Below the pieces are notes generated by a model. It did not search any database. It saw only the letters and a list, made by a program, of their open reading frames with translations, and had not been told where the DNA came from. A stretch of 64,000 nucleotides of DNA from JADGHX01 sp963837755 (GTDB taxonomy: Bacteria; Pseudomonadota; Gammaproteobacteria; Steroidobacterales; Steroidobacteraceae). Of this stretch, positions 19,984-28,831 are shown piece by piece. Each line of letters opens with the position of its first letter. Positions within the stretch are counted from its first letter, which is position 1. The stretch covers positions 372,001-436,000 of the forward strand of contig CAWIOP010000002.1 in assembly GCA_963837755.1 (NCBI GenBank), written 5' to 3'. The position numbers were made by a program, and so were the translations under genes.

Positions 19984-20987
19984 AGCAGCGCGTCGTTTGC
20001 CGAGCCTGGAGTCACCGACCAGGGGCCCGCCCGGATTGACCACCTCGACTCCATCGGTCGTCTCGACGAACACGTAAGTGTCCATGAAGACGAACGGACC
20101 CGCCCTGTCACGCAACTCGTCAAAGGCTTCGTTGCCCCGTTCTGCAATGAGCGCGGCCGCACGATCGACCACATCCTCTATGAACGCCTTGTCCATCTGC
20201 ATGTTGCAGATTCCGGCGCCGATGAGGTGCTGTTTTCCGGAAGGAGACCTGACCCGCTTCAAGAACGTGGATTTCCACGCCGGAAAGAGGTCACCGGGCT
20301 CGGGATACATGTAGTGAACCCATCCCTCTCCTGACGGGCTGGCAGCTACATCGAGGAACATCTTGCCGTAAGGCCTCCCCCGAATGTCTTTGACGCCGCT
20401 CACCTCCTGCCCCTCGATTGCCGGATCTGCCGCGTGGAAGACCCTGGTCCCGTCCACGGTCCACACGAAGAAGTACGTGTCGTCGCGGAACCACTTCGAT
20501 CCCTTCTGTCGAAAATCGGGATACGCTTCTTCGCCGCGTTGTTCGAAGATGGATGCCCCTTCGCGAACGAGCGCCATGAGCTCCGCAGCCGTGACCAGTT
20601 GCTTGCTTGCGTGTCCTTCACGTCGAGGAGGTTGCGTCCCTCCAGGTTCGGGAATGCCGGGTTCACGAGCTCGACGCCATGCGGATCGATGACGAAGACA
20701 TACGCGTCTTTGGCGATGAAGGGTCCCGTTCGGGAGAAGCCCGCCCGGAACCGGCCACTCGTAGTGGTACCAGCCCTCCGGTTTGCCAGGCGCCGCCGTT
20801 GCCGCGTGGATGAGGCCCTGGATGATAGGTCTGCCGTTGATGTCTTTCAGACCCAGCACGGGTCGAGTGCGGTGGTGGGGACTTTCGGCGCGCGACTACT
20901 GCAGGCGCACAGCGCGCCCATGACCGCCGCAGCGGCGAGGTGCTGCGCGATCGACGGCGAGCGAGCAATCGTTCCGTGCGTGAGCAT
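19984..20987 (-). pseudogene. Cache-domain lipoprotein, rearranged and frameshifted
   Basis: The start ATG at 20987 opens a lipoprotein signal (AAAAVMGALCAC), but the frame stops after about 24 further codons. Coding sense continues in other frames: LGLKDINGRPIIQGLIH (near 20,850), GPFIAKDAYVFVIDPHGVELVNP (near 20,720, split here), LVTAAELMALVREG to FIEDVVDRAAALIAERG (20,600-20,150) and VFVETTDGVEVVNPGG (near 20,050). These are pieces of tandem cache units of the kind that bind small ligands in the periplasm. The first unit lacks its front half, the join at WPVP/RFRAGFSRTG lacks about 60 residues, and the last unit stops after its first half where it meets the TPR gene. Two junctions need an added base (DTQGKQL, DPVLGL), unlike the insertion errors elsewhere. 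The upstream GYD gene is probably in the same unit. Confidence 0.65.
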
Positions 20988-21007
20988 TCACACGTTCGCC
21001 AGCCGGT

Positions 21008-21304
21008 CTACGGTAGCGCCGCAGTGATGTTGCGGAATTCTTCCTCGTTGTACAGGCGCGCCGTTTGAGTGCGAACATTTCCGAGTGACGCGACCGCCAT
21101 TGCGCCCTTTACGACGGCATCATCGTTGGGCGCTTCCAAGGTGAAAAACGTGTCGTGCGGCTGTCCAATCACGGCGTAAAAGGATTTTACGACCGCGCCA
21201 TGCTTCTGAAAAATCTGCTTCGCCGCTTGCACGCGCGCAGGGCTCTCCTTGATGTTTCGGATACCTTGATCAGTAAAGGTGAAGTAAACGACATAGCTGG
21301 CCAT
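21008..21304 (-). CDS. GYD domain protein
   Basis: A 98-residue cytoplasmic protein, MASYVVYFTFTDQGIRNIKE onward, matching the GYD domain (ferredoxin-like fold) over its whole length. Conserved features are the FTDQGI start, KSFYAVIGQPHDTFFTLEAP in the middle and a final LYNEEEF. An AGGAGAG site precedes ATG 21304. The stop is 20 nt before the broken cache-domain lipoprotein. The function of the family is unknown. Confidence 0.88.
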   Translation of the reverse strand: MASYVVYFTFTDQGIRNIKESPARVQAAKQIFQKHGAVVKSFYAVIGQPHDTFFTLEAPNDDAVVKGAMAVASLGNVRTQTARLYNEEEFRNITAALP

Positions 21305-22280
21305 AGCACTCTCCTCGCTACGCTGGGTACGTCATTCGCTTCCGATTATCGTCCCTGTATCTACAAAGTCGAGAGGTGTATGCCCTGCAACAAAGAATAC
21401 CCATACCGTCAGGCCCGTGCGCTTGAGTTCGAGGTTACTGCGCGCATCGAAGCGCAGCTTCGAGGCGAATCCTCAACTTCCAGCGCAACGCTTCCTCAAA
21501 CCCATCGCACACGAAATATCGGATCGACGCCGGTGCGCGGGCTCCAATTGGCGTCTTCTAACCTGCCGAGGAATAAGCGACTCCGGATCCTCCCAGCCCG
21601 CAATATCCCCCGGGATTCTTAGCTAGATACTGCTGGTGGGAGTCTCCTGAAGAGGATTCCCGTACGCAGATCGCGCTCATTCAGAACAGACAGGTGGCGG
21701 AGGCGCGCGCACGTGCCAAGCAGGTGCCACCGGCGGACGCTGACTGAAACGGAGCGTTTGTAAAATTTCCGCACCCAATTCCATTTGCGTTGGATTCTTT
21801 ACGTCCACTTGCGGTAGCGAGGTGCGCTCGAACACATGTGTTTGACCCGAAGCGCCGTCCGATGTTGGGCGGGCACTGCTCACTGCGCTCGATAATCTTG
21901 TTGCAGCGAGTCACGGGGGGCGTTGTCTGCGACGCCTGATGATAGTCGCGAATCTTGCTGAGAACCCTGACCCGGCCCGTCATGATCGTCAACTGTTCCC
22001 TCATGGAGCCTCGGGTGTTCACTGCCTTCGGTGAGAATAATCAGATCGTCTCGGGGGACGGACGGTGTGCATCGAAAGGTCGCTCACTACCGCGTGGAGG
22101 ATCCTCTGCGGTGTCCCAGATGCGATCCAGTGGACGGCGCTTGCGCTGTTTGTTCCGCAAGTTCTCGAGCACGGTGCTTCGACGTTGTCCAGAACATGGC
22201 GCTCACTGCAGTGAGGCGCACGCGGTGCCTTGTCGCTGCCCACCAGACCTTCTGGTCGCTGCACAACATAGGAGACAGTC
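21305..22280. other. Non-coding or decayed region before the peptide cassette
   Basis: In 976 nt I find no open frame with a recognisable domain, start site or convincing codon pattern on either strand. The part next to 22,281 must contain the promoter of the KGS peptide gene. No tRNA or hairpin-type terminator was noticed. Confidence 0.4.
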
Positions 22281-22463
22281 ATGCGTAATCTCAAACCGGA
22301 AGAGCTGAAGCATGTGTATGGCGGAGGCAATAGCTGCGCGCCCCCGCCATGGGCAAAGGCTTGGGGCTTGAAAGGCAGCAAGGGCAGCAAAGGAAGTAAA
22401 GGCAGCAAGGGCAGCAAAGGCAGCAAGGGCAGCAAGGGAAGCAAGAACTTCTGCGAACGATGA
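22281..22463 (+). CDS. Double-glycine peptide precursor with eight Lys-Gly-Ser repeats
   Basis: A 60-residue peptide after a clear AGGAGA site. The leader MRNLKPEELKHVYGG has the hydrophobic/acidic spacing and terminal Gly-Gly of C39-processed leaders of class II bacteriocins and microcins. Cleavage after residue 15 or 16 would release 44-45 residues: a NSCAPPPWAKAWGL head, eight KGS triplets, and a KNFCER tail. One Cys lies on each side of the repeat, so a disulfide closing the repeat into a loop is possible. The core has ten Lys and one Glu, so it is strongly cationic. A terminator follows directly and the exporter genes lie downstream. No known family is recognised. It could be an antibacterial peptide, a signal, or the substrate of the FemX-like enzyme. 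Confidence 0.8.
   Translation: MRNLKPEELKHVYGGGNSCAPPPWAKAWGLKGSKGSKGSKGSKGSKGSKGSKGSKNFCER
22371..22442 (+). repeat. Eight tandem 9-bp units encoding KGS
   Basis: Units of AARGGCAGC with synonymous third-position changes (two carry GGAAGC/GGAAGT). Each unit encodes Lys-Gly-Ser. The 9-bp period keeps the frame when units are gained or lost. Confidence 0.95.
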
Positions 22464-22479
22464 AAGCTGCTGCGACCTG

Positions 22480-22506
22480 GGTGCCCCGACCTCTGGTCGG
22501 GGCACC
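22480..22506 (+). terminator. Terminator between the peptide gene and its export operon
   Basis: GGTGCCCCGACC, loop TCT, GGTCGGGGCACC: a perfect 12-bp GC-rich stem with a 3-nt loop starting 17 nt after the stop, followed by TTTGCCTTTG. It probably makes an abundant short mRNA for the peptide, with partial read-through into the downstream genes. Confidence 0.85.
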
Positions 22507-22550
22507 TTTGCCTTTGCGGAAATCCAATTCCGGACACGAGGGCCTGGGCC

Positions 22551-23558
22551 ATGCTGATACAAGCCTCGGAAACGCAAGCCCTGTCCAAAGGCCCGGCTGC
22601 GAAACGCGGACACCCGCTACAGCACGCACCGGAGTTGAAGATCCACCAGTACGAGGAGCTCTGGCTGCTTGGACAGCCGCCGCTGTGGCGTTTCCTCGAA
22701 TTCGTGGAGGACGCGGTCGTGAACGGCGCGCGCGCCGATCGCGTCGCGCTGACTGACGAGTGGCGCGCGGCGAATGATTACTATCAGGAGCTCGAGCGCA
22801 GTGAAGCTGGAATTGCGAATTCGGGGAATCATCGCGAGTTGGATTCGTGCCTTGCGCCTCTCGCCGAAGAAGTCAAGGCCCACCCCCATTACCGCCGTGC
22901 CTTTGACACGCTGCCGACGGGCTTCGGCATGGTCGAGCTCGACCGGCTGATCGTCTTCCAGAAGCACATCACGCGCACTTTCGTCGACCGGCTCATGGCG
23001 CGCATCGGACCCGCACCCGATCCCGAGGCGCTGTTTCGCATCTGCCTGCCCCTCGATCCCCCCGAGCCGCATGTGCAGATCTGCCAAGTCGGCTCGCAGC
23101 GCTACGTTTTTCGCTGCGAGTCCACCGACCTACGCTACCACGAGACCACGGTGCTGCGTCCGCAACAGGTCCAGGAGTACCACAGCTTCGGCGCTATTGC
23201 GGGAATCATCGCCGTCGTGGTTGGCTTCGGTTGCAACTTCCTCAACGTCGTGCGCGTGGGCAATCGGATGTTGCTGAACAACGGCTATCACCGGGCCTGC
23301 GCACTGCGCGCCCTCGGCCTGACGCACGCGCCGTGCATCATCCAGACGGCGACGCGCGTTGATGAATTGCCGCTGACCGTCAAGGGCCGAGTAGCCGAGG
23401 AGGCCGAATTCTACTTTGAGTCCGCGCGGCCACCGCTGCTGAAGGACTTCTTCGACCCGAAGATCCGTAAGGCGCTGCCGATCCGCAGCCAAATGCACCT
23501 GGTCGAGGTGAGCTTGGAGATCAAGCATCTCGTCGAGGACCCCGTCGCCACCGAGTAG
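22551..23558 (+). CDS. Conserved protein with ParB/sulfiredoxin-like segment
   Basis: A 335-residue soluble protein, first gene of the export operon, ATG 22551 with a weak GAGGG site. No signal peptide or membrane span is evident. The segment VRVGNRMLLNNGYHRACALRALG (split over about residues 232-255) resembles the nucleotide-binding G-x-x-R-x-x-A-x-x-x-x-G box of ParB/Srx-fold proteins. The N-terminal half is helical and unassigned. Its position between the precursor and the exporter suggests a maturation, immunity or regulatory role. The ParB-fold idea rests on one motif and could be wrong. Confidence 0.6.
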   Translation: MLIQASETQALSKGPAAKRGHPLQHAPELKIHQYEELWLLGQPPLWRFLEFVEDAVVNGARADRVALTDEWRAANDYYQELERSEAGIANSGNHRELDSCLAPLAEEVKAHPHYRRAFDTLPTGFGMVELDRLIVFQKHITRTFVDRLMARIGPAPDPEALFRICLPLDPPEPHVQICQVGSQRYVFRCESTDLRYHETTVLRPQQVQEYHSFGAIAGIIAVVVGFGCNFLNVVRVGNRMLLNNGYHRACALRALGLTHAPCIIQTATRVDELPLTVKGRVAEEAEFYFESARPPLLKDFFDPKIRKALPIRSQMHLVEVSLEIKHLVEDPVATE

Positions 23559-23572
23559 AGTGCGCTCGCCCC

Positions 23573-24940
23573 ATGCTGTCGAACGAGACAAAAGGCACCG
23601 GTGTTGTTGCCGCCAGGAAGCGCGCACCGGGCCGGGCGATCGCCAAGCGCACGAAGCCTGTGTCGTCGGGCAACAGGCGACTCGCTCAGCTCTTCCGAGC
23701 CGAGGTACTCTCAGATCGCCGGACGCAATGGCTAGGCCCTGTGCTGCTTGCGCCGCGGCGCTCGCATCGCCTGTTCACGCTCGGCGCCGTGCTCGCCATG
23801 GCAGCGATTCTCGGACTGCTTTTCTTTGGTGAATTCACGCGCAAGGCGCGGATCAACGGCTGGTTGATGCCCCAGCAGGGATTGGTGCGTGTGTTTGCGC
23901 CCCAGCCTGGCGTGGTGATCGGGCTGTACGCAAAGGAAGGGGCGCACGTACGCAAGGGCGAGCGTCTCCTCAGACTCTCGAGCGAGCTCGAAAGCGCTAC
24001 GCTCGGCGCGACCCAGGCGGAGGTCATTCGCCGACTCATCGAGCTACGCGATGCCCTGCGCGACGAGCGGCGGCAAGCGGAGCGGCTCCTCGTGCAACAG
24101 CAGCGCACGTACGCCAATCGCCTGTCGGCGCTGCGCTCTGAGCTGGAACAAGTCGAGCGTGACGTCAAAACCATGAAAGAGCGTGTGGCGCTCTCGACGC
24201 GCAACACAACAGTGAACCGCGACCTGCGCAAGCAAGGGTTCATTTCGGAGCAGCAGCTGCAGATCATCGAGGGCCAGCGGCTCGAACACGAATCACAGCT
24301 AGGGGCTCTCCGGCGCGAACAGATTGCGTTAAAACGTGAGGAAGCGACGCTCGAAGGCGAGCTGAACGACCTGCCGGTCAAGACGCGGGCGCAGATCGCG
24401 ACTATCGAGCGAAACATGGCGGCCGCTGAGGAGGAGTTGGCGCAGGCCGAGGCGCGGCGCGAGATCGTAGTGACGGCGCCGCAAGAAGGCACGGTCACCG
24501 CAATCCTCGTCGAGCAGGGCGGGCACGCCAACACCTCAGCGCCGTTGTTCTCCATTGTGCCCGTGGGCTCGAGCCTTGAAGCACACCTCTATAGCCCGAG
24601 CCGCGCAGTCGGCTTCGTGCGCCACGGACAACGCGTGCTGCTGCGCTACCAGGCGTATCCGTACCAGAAGTTCGGCCACTACGAGGGCGTGGTGGAGAGC
24701 ATTTCCCGCTCGGCGGTGACGCCGGGCGAGCTTCCGCCACAACTCTCCGGCATGACTGGCCGCGAGCCTGTATATCGCATCACTGTAAAGCTCGCGCGCC
24801 AGACGGTCATCGCCTACGGCCGGGAGGTCGGCTTGCAGCCTGGAACGCAGTTGCAGGCCGATATCGCGCTCGAGACGCGGCGGCTCTATGAGTGGGTACT
24901 CGACCCGCTCTACACGGTTACCGGGAAGTGGCAGGGATGA
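23573..24940 (+). CDS. HlyD-family membrane-fusion protein of the peptide exporter
   Basis: A 455-residue periplasmic adaptor. One N-terminal transmembrane helix lies at about residues 65-85 (LFTLGAVLAMAAILGLLFF), preceded by a Lys/Arg-rich cytoplasmic tail. The lipoyl half-motif PQPGVVIGLYAKEGAHVRKGE is at about residue 105 and its partner TAPQEGTVTAILVEQGGHA at about residue 300. A long coiled coil lies between them. It joins the ABC exporter to an outer-membrane channel (probably TolC, not in this window). The stop overlaps the start of the ABC gene (ATGA), so the two are coupled. Confidence 0.92.
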   Translation: MLSNETKGTGVVAARKRAPGRAIAKRTKPVSSGNRRLAQLFRAEVLSDRRTQWLGPVLLAPRRSHRLFTLGAVLAMAAILGLLFFGEFTRKARINGWLMPQQGLVRVFAPQPGVVIGLYAKEGAHVRKGERLLRLSSELESATLGATQAEVIRRLIELRDALRDERRQAERLLVQQQRTYANRLSALRSELEQVERDVKTMKERVALSTRNTTVNRDLRKQGFISEQQLQIIEGQRLEHESQLGALRREQIALKREEATLEGELNDLPVKTRAQIATIERNMAAAEEELAQAEARREIVVTAPQEGTVTAILVEQGGHANTSAPLFSIVPVGSSLEAHLYSPSRAVGFVRHGQRVLLRYQAYPYQKFGHYEGVVESISRSAVTPGELPPQLSGMTGREPVYRITVKLARQTVIAYGREVGLQPGTQLQADIALETRRLYEWVLDPLYTVTGKWQG

Positions 24941-27099
24941 ATCTGCTCGACAGACTCAAATTCGGGTGGAGCGTTCCGCTGCCCATGTACCTGCAGACCG
25001 AGTCGGCAGAGTGCGGGCTTGCCTGCCTCGCCATGATCGCCGGCTACTACGGCTATCCGTCCGATCTCGCCGAGCTGCGCCGGCGGCTCGCGGTTTCGCT
25101 CAAGGGAGTCAACCTGAAGGACCTGGTGAGCATGGCGGACCGAATCGGGTTCGCATCGCGGCCGGTGCGCCTCGAGCTGAATGAGCTGCAGCAGCTGAAT
25201 ACCCCCTGCATCCTGCACTGGGACCTCAACCACTTCGTCGTGCTCAAGCAGGTCGGCGACGATCACATCATCGTTCACGATCCCGCCTCGGGCGTGAGAC
25301 GCCTGACGTTGCCGACCGTTTCGAGGCATTTCACCGGCATCGCGATCGAGCTGACGCCTGTCGGCGGATACGAGCCGGCAAAGGCGGCACCTCGCCTCGC
25401 CCTGCGATCGCTGCTCGGGCGCATGGTCGGCCTCAAGCGGACCCTCGGGCAGCTTTTTCTGTTCGCGCTGGTGATCGAGCTGTTCGCCATCGTGAGCCCA
25501 TTGTTCCTGCAGTGGGTGGTCGATCATGCGCTGGTGACTGCTGACCGCGACCTGCTCCTGACGCTGGCGCTGGGATTCACGCTGCTTCTGCTGCTCAAGA
25601 CCGCGATCATAGCGATGCGCGGTTGGATGCTGATCGCGATCGGCGCCTCGATGAAGGTGCAGGCGCGCTCAAACCTGTTCTCGCATCTGGTTGGCCTGCC
25701 CGCCTCGTACTTCGAGGCGCGCCACCTCGGCGACGTGATGTCGCGTTTCGGTTCTCAGGAGACGATCCTGCAGGCAATCACGACCGACGTCATCGAGGCA
25801 GTCCTCGATGGGCTGCTCGCCGGCCTGACCCTGGGCATCATGTTCATGTTCGCGCCGGGACTCGCTGCGCTGGTGCTGGCGGGCGCTGTGTTGTACGGCG
25901 TGCTGCGCTGGGCCCTTTACACGCCGCTGCGCCAGGCCTCCATGGAGGCGATCGTCTGGTCCGCGCGCCGCGACAGTCACTTTCTCGAGACCCTCCGCGG
26001 GATCAAGACGATCAAGCTGTTCAACGGCCAGGAAAGCCGCCGCTCCCAATGGCTGAACCTCCTGGTCGAGTCGGTGAACAGGCAGCTCACCACGCAGAAC
26101 CTGCGCCTCGTGTTCCGGATCGTCAACGGGCTGCTGGTCGGAGGGCTCGCAATTCTGATCGTCTGGCTCGGCGCGCGGCGAGTGCTGGAGAACCAGATGA
26201 CGATCGGCATGCTCCTCGCCCTGATCGCCTACAAGGACCAGTTCCTCGGGCGCGTGAGCAATCTGATCGACAAGGGGGTCGATCTCACCATGTTGAGGCT
26301 GCATGCCGAGCGGCTGGCAGACATTGCGCTCACCGCCCCCGAGCCGCGCCAGCACGTTCTCCTGACTGACGAGCCGCGGCCGCCGGTCGCAATCGAGCTG
26401 CGCAACGTGCGCTTTCGCTACGGCGAGAACGAACCCTGGGTGCTCGACGGCGTGAGCTTCCGCGTCGAGGCGGGCGAGACGGTGGCGATCGTGGGCGCCT
26501 CGGGCTGCGGCAAGACCACGCTGCTCAAGATCCTGGCGAGCCTGCTGGCACCTACGCAGGGCGAGATCCTGGTCGACGGTCAGCCGCTCGCGCACCTCGG
26601 CATCGCGCGCTGGCGCTCCATGATCGGCCCGGTGATGCAGGACGACCAACTGTTCTCCGGATCGATCTCCGACAACATTTGCTTCTTCGCCGACCGGCCA
26701 GATTTCGATCGCATCGAGGAGTGCGCGCGGCTCGCTGCCGTGCACGACACCATCGTCGCCATGCCCATGGGCTACAACACGCTGATCGGCGACATGGGCA
26801 CGGTGCTCTCGGGCGGGCAGAAGCAGCGCGTGCTGATCGCACGTGCCCTGTACCGCCAGCCGAGCCTGCTGCTGCTGGACGAAGCCACGAGCCATCTCGA
26901 CGTAGGCAACGAGAAGTCGGTAAGCGCAGCCATTCGTGCCACGCAGGTGACCCGCATCATCGTCGCCCACCGGGCGGAAACGATCCGCTCCACCGACCGG
27001 GTCATCCATCTCGAGCCCGCAATGGACCTGACGCTTTCGCCGCTGAAAACGCCCGATGCGCGACTGCTCTCGGCGGTTGCGGCGGATCATCCGTCCTGA
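24937..27099 (+). CDS. C39-peptidase ABC exporter
   Basis: A 720-residue bifunctional protease/exporter. The start at ATG 24937 overlaps the HlyD stop by 4 nt. The N-terminal C39 domain (about residues 10-140) has the catalytic Cys in QTESAECGLACLAM, His in WDLNHFVVLKQ and Asp in VHDPASG, so the protease should be active. A six-helix membrane domain occupies about 160-450. The ATPase follows, with Walker A GASGCGKTT, signature LSGGQKQR and Walker B LLLLDEATSHLD. It should cleave double-glycine leaders and export the core peptide, and the KGS peptide just upstream is the obvious substrate. Confidence 0.95.
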   Translation: MNLLDRLKFGWSVPLPMYLQTESAECGLACLAMIAGYYGYPSDLAELRRRLAVSLKGVNLKDLVSMADRIGFASRPVRLELNELQQLNTPCILHWDLNHFVVLKQVGDDHIIVHDPASGVRRLTLPTVSRHFTGIAIELTPVGGYEPAKAAPRLALRSLLGRMVGLKRTLGQLFLFALVIELFAIVSPLFLQWVVDHALVTADRDLLLTLALGFTLLLLLKTAIIAMRGWMLIAIGASMKVQARSNLFSHLVGLPASYFEARHLGDVMSRFGSQETILQAITTDVIEAVLDGLLAGLTLGIMFMFAPGLAALVLAGAVLYGVLRWALYTPLRQASMEAIVWSARRDSHFLETLRGIKTIKLFNGQESRRSQWLNLLVESVNRQLTTQNLRLVFRIVNGLLVGGLAILIVWLGARRVLENQMTIGMLLALIAYKDQFLGRVSNLIDKGVDLTMLRLHAERLADIALTAPEPRQHVLLTDEPRPPVAIELRNVRFRYGENEPWVLDGVSFRVEAGETVAIVGASGCGKTTLLKILASLLAPTQGEILVDGQPLAHLGIARWRSMIGPVMQDDQLFSGSISDNICFFADRPDFDRIEECARLAAVHDTIVAMPMGYNTLIGDMGTVLSGGQKQRVLIARALYRQPSLLLLDEATSHLDVGNEKSVSAAIRATQVTRIIVAHRAETIRSTDRVIHLEPAMDLTLSPLKTPDARLLSAVAADHPS

Positions 27100-27136
27100 T
27101 TCCGATCATGGTGGTTGACAGCCCGGGAGATGTGCG

Positions 27137-28180
27137 ATGTCGCTGCCACTGTCTGAATCGGATGGACACTCTGGAGCGGATCGATGGAAGGCGTGGGACA
27201 GCTTCCTTGAAGCGACACCCGACGCCGGTTTCATGCAGTCATCGTGGTACGCAGATTTTCGCGCCAGCGTGGGATATGAATGCTTCGGGGTTGTCCTCAA
27301 GGACCAGGATGTCATCGTCGGGGGCGCGATGGTGGTGAAGTGGTCGTACGCGCCGTACGGCTGTTTCTACTACATATCAGACGGTCCGGTGCTCCCCGGC
27401 CAGGAGCCGGCGGCCAGCGAGGCGTTCGACGCCATCCTCGAGATTATCGAGAAGCACCGCAAATCCGAGGCAGAGACGGTCAGCCACCTGCGCATCGAGC
27501 CACGCTGGCGGAGCCTGCCGAGCTTCGTGCGCGGGTTCCAGACTCTCACGTTCCCGGATGCCTACACGGAGCCGAGGAACACCCTCTGCATCGATCTTCG
27601 CCCTTCGGAAGATGCGATCCTGGCTCAAATGAAGCCGAAAGGCAGGTACAACGTCCGCATCGCGCGCCGACACGGCGTCTCAGTCATCGAGGACACTTCG
27701 GACCAGGGGCTTGCGGACTTCCTGCGGATCTACAAAAGGACAGTTGTCCGGCAGAGAATCGATGCAAAGCCCCCCGGTTACTTTCGGACACTGCTCGGCA
27801 TCCTCTCGGACCGCCGGCAAGTCTCGATCTTTTTCGCCGAGTACCGAGGCAGACGGCTCGCCGCCGCCCTGGTGGTGTATTTTGGCCGCAGAGCGACCTA
27901 TTTCTTTGGCGGATCACTCGTCGTGCAGCGACGCCTCATGGCTCCGTATCTCCTGCAGTTCGAGATCATGCGCAGAGCGAAGGCAAGAGGCTGTGAATGG
28001 TACGACCTGTGGGGTGTGGCGCCGGAAGGCGCAACGGACGATCCGTGGCACGACATCAGCGTCTTCAAACGAAAGTTCGGCGGCCTGGAGCTGAATCTGG
28101 TGCCGACGCTCGATCACGTTTACGACCCCGAAGCCTACGATCACTATGTCGCGAGTACGCGTGAAGCGGCCGCTGCTTGA
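27137..28180 (+). CDS. FemX/FemAB-like aminoacyltransferase
   Basis: A 347-residue protein of the FemXAB/GNAT fold, whose characterised members attach amino acids from charged tRNA to the side chain of the peptidoglycan precursor. The two GNAT lobes are visible: an N-terminal one starting DAGFMQSSWYADFR and a second starting with the hallmark MKPKGRYNVRIARRHGV at about residue 160. The EWYDLWGV and FKRKFGG segments near the end are typical of lipid II aminoacyltransferases. It lies 37 nt after the exporter, so it is probably in the operon. It could protect the producer by altering its cell wall or modify the Lys-rich peptide. No coiled-coil tRNA-synthetase-like insert is seen. Confidence 0.8.
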   Translation: MSLPLSESDGHSGADRWKAWDSFLEATPDAGFMQSSWYADFRASVGYECFGVVLKDQDVIVGGAMVVKWSYAPYGCFYYISDGPVLPGQEPAASEAFDAILEIIEKHRKSEAETVSHLRIEPRWRSLPSFVRGFQTLTFPDAYTEPRNTLCIDLRPSEDAILAQMKPKGRYNVRIARRHGVSVIEDTSDQGLADFLRIYKRTVVRQRIDAKPPGYFRTLLGILSDRRQVSIFFAEYRGRRLAAALVVYFGRRATYFFGGSLVVQRRLMAPYLLQFEIMRRAKARGCEWYDLWGVAPEGATDDPWHDISVFKRKFGGLELNLVPTLDHVYDPEAYDHYVASTREAAAA

Positions 28181-28831
28181 GGGAATTCACTTCTTGCCCA
28201 TGACAATGCGGCGCGGTCCTCCCGAAGAAGAACCGAGCGGCAACTCGCGCACGCACGCGAATACACGTGGATCAGGAAGCGGGCACTGGGAAGTTCGCCG
28301 TGGAAGACGGAGGTGTAGATTGAGGGTGCCGATCAGCGTCCGCCGCCTAGGGCGCTGATCGGCCAATTGCGGTCATTCAGTCCGCGCGGGTTGAACTCGG
28401 CGACCATGAAGCGTGTCCCGCATGTACGCGATCGCGCGGCGAACTGGATGCTTCTGGGCCGCACGCAGCGTCGCGGCAAAGACGATCTGACCCACCGGCC
28501 CAATCGCCCTCTCAAGGATGTGCTCGGGTTGCCGCTCATCGAGAGCTTCCGCGAGCGGCTGCTGCGAACCGCACCTCTGTCGCAAAGTCTCTGTTCCTGG
28601 CCGGGTTGCCGGGACTCAGTGCGACCATCGCGTATCCGCGATACTCGGAGTATTCGTCGTTTGCCTTCTCAATGGTGCGAACGGCGGCACCGGTCTTCTC
28701 TTTCAGACAGAGCTTCGCCTGTTTGAGCGTGAACCCGTGAACAGAGTGGGAGACGCAGCGCAGCGGCCAATCCCTTGGCTCGTGCGTCTTCCCGCTGCCG
28801 GCTCTACGTCCCGGCCTGCTGTTCTTTACGC
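28181..28831. other. Degenerate DNA after the peptide cassette
   Basis: Several short frames on both strands, none with a start site or known domain. A minus-strand frame at about 28,373-28,550 (ERAIGPVGQIVFAATLRAAQK) looks protein-like but has no family I recognise. It is most easily read as island DNA in decay. Confidence 0.4.

Noticed and set aside
22371..22442. Tandem repeat as a CRISPR array
   Set aside because: Units are 9 bp with no spacers and lie inside a coding frame; no cas genes nearby.
22203..22613. Long Leu/Pro- or Ala-rich frames on the strand opposite the KGS gene
   Set aside because: They are the antisense reading of the 9-bp repeat; no start site or domain, and the sense frame explains the repeat.
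25669..27090. 473-codon open frame antisense to the C39 ABC exporter
   Set aside because: No recognisable motif; a shadow of the exporter's ATPase and membrane coding.
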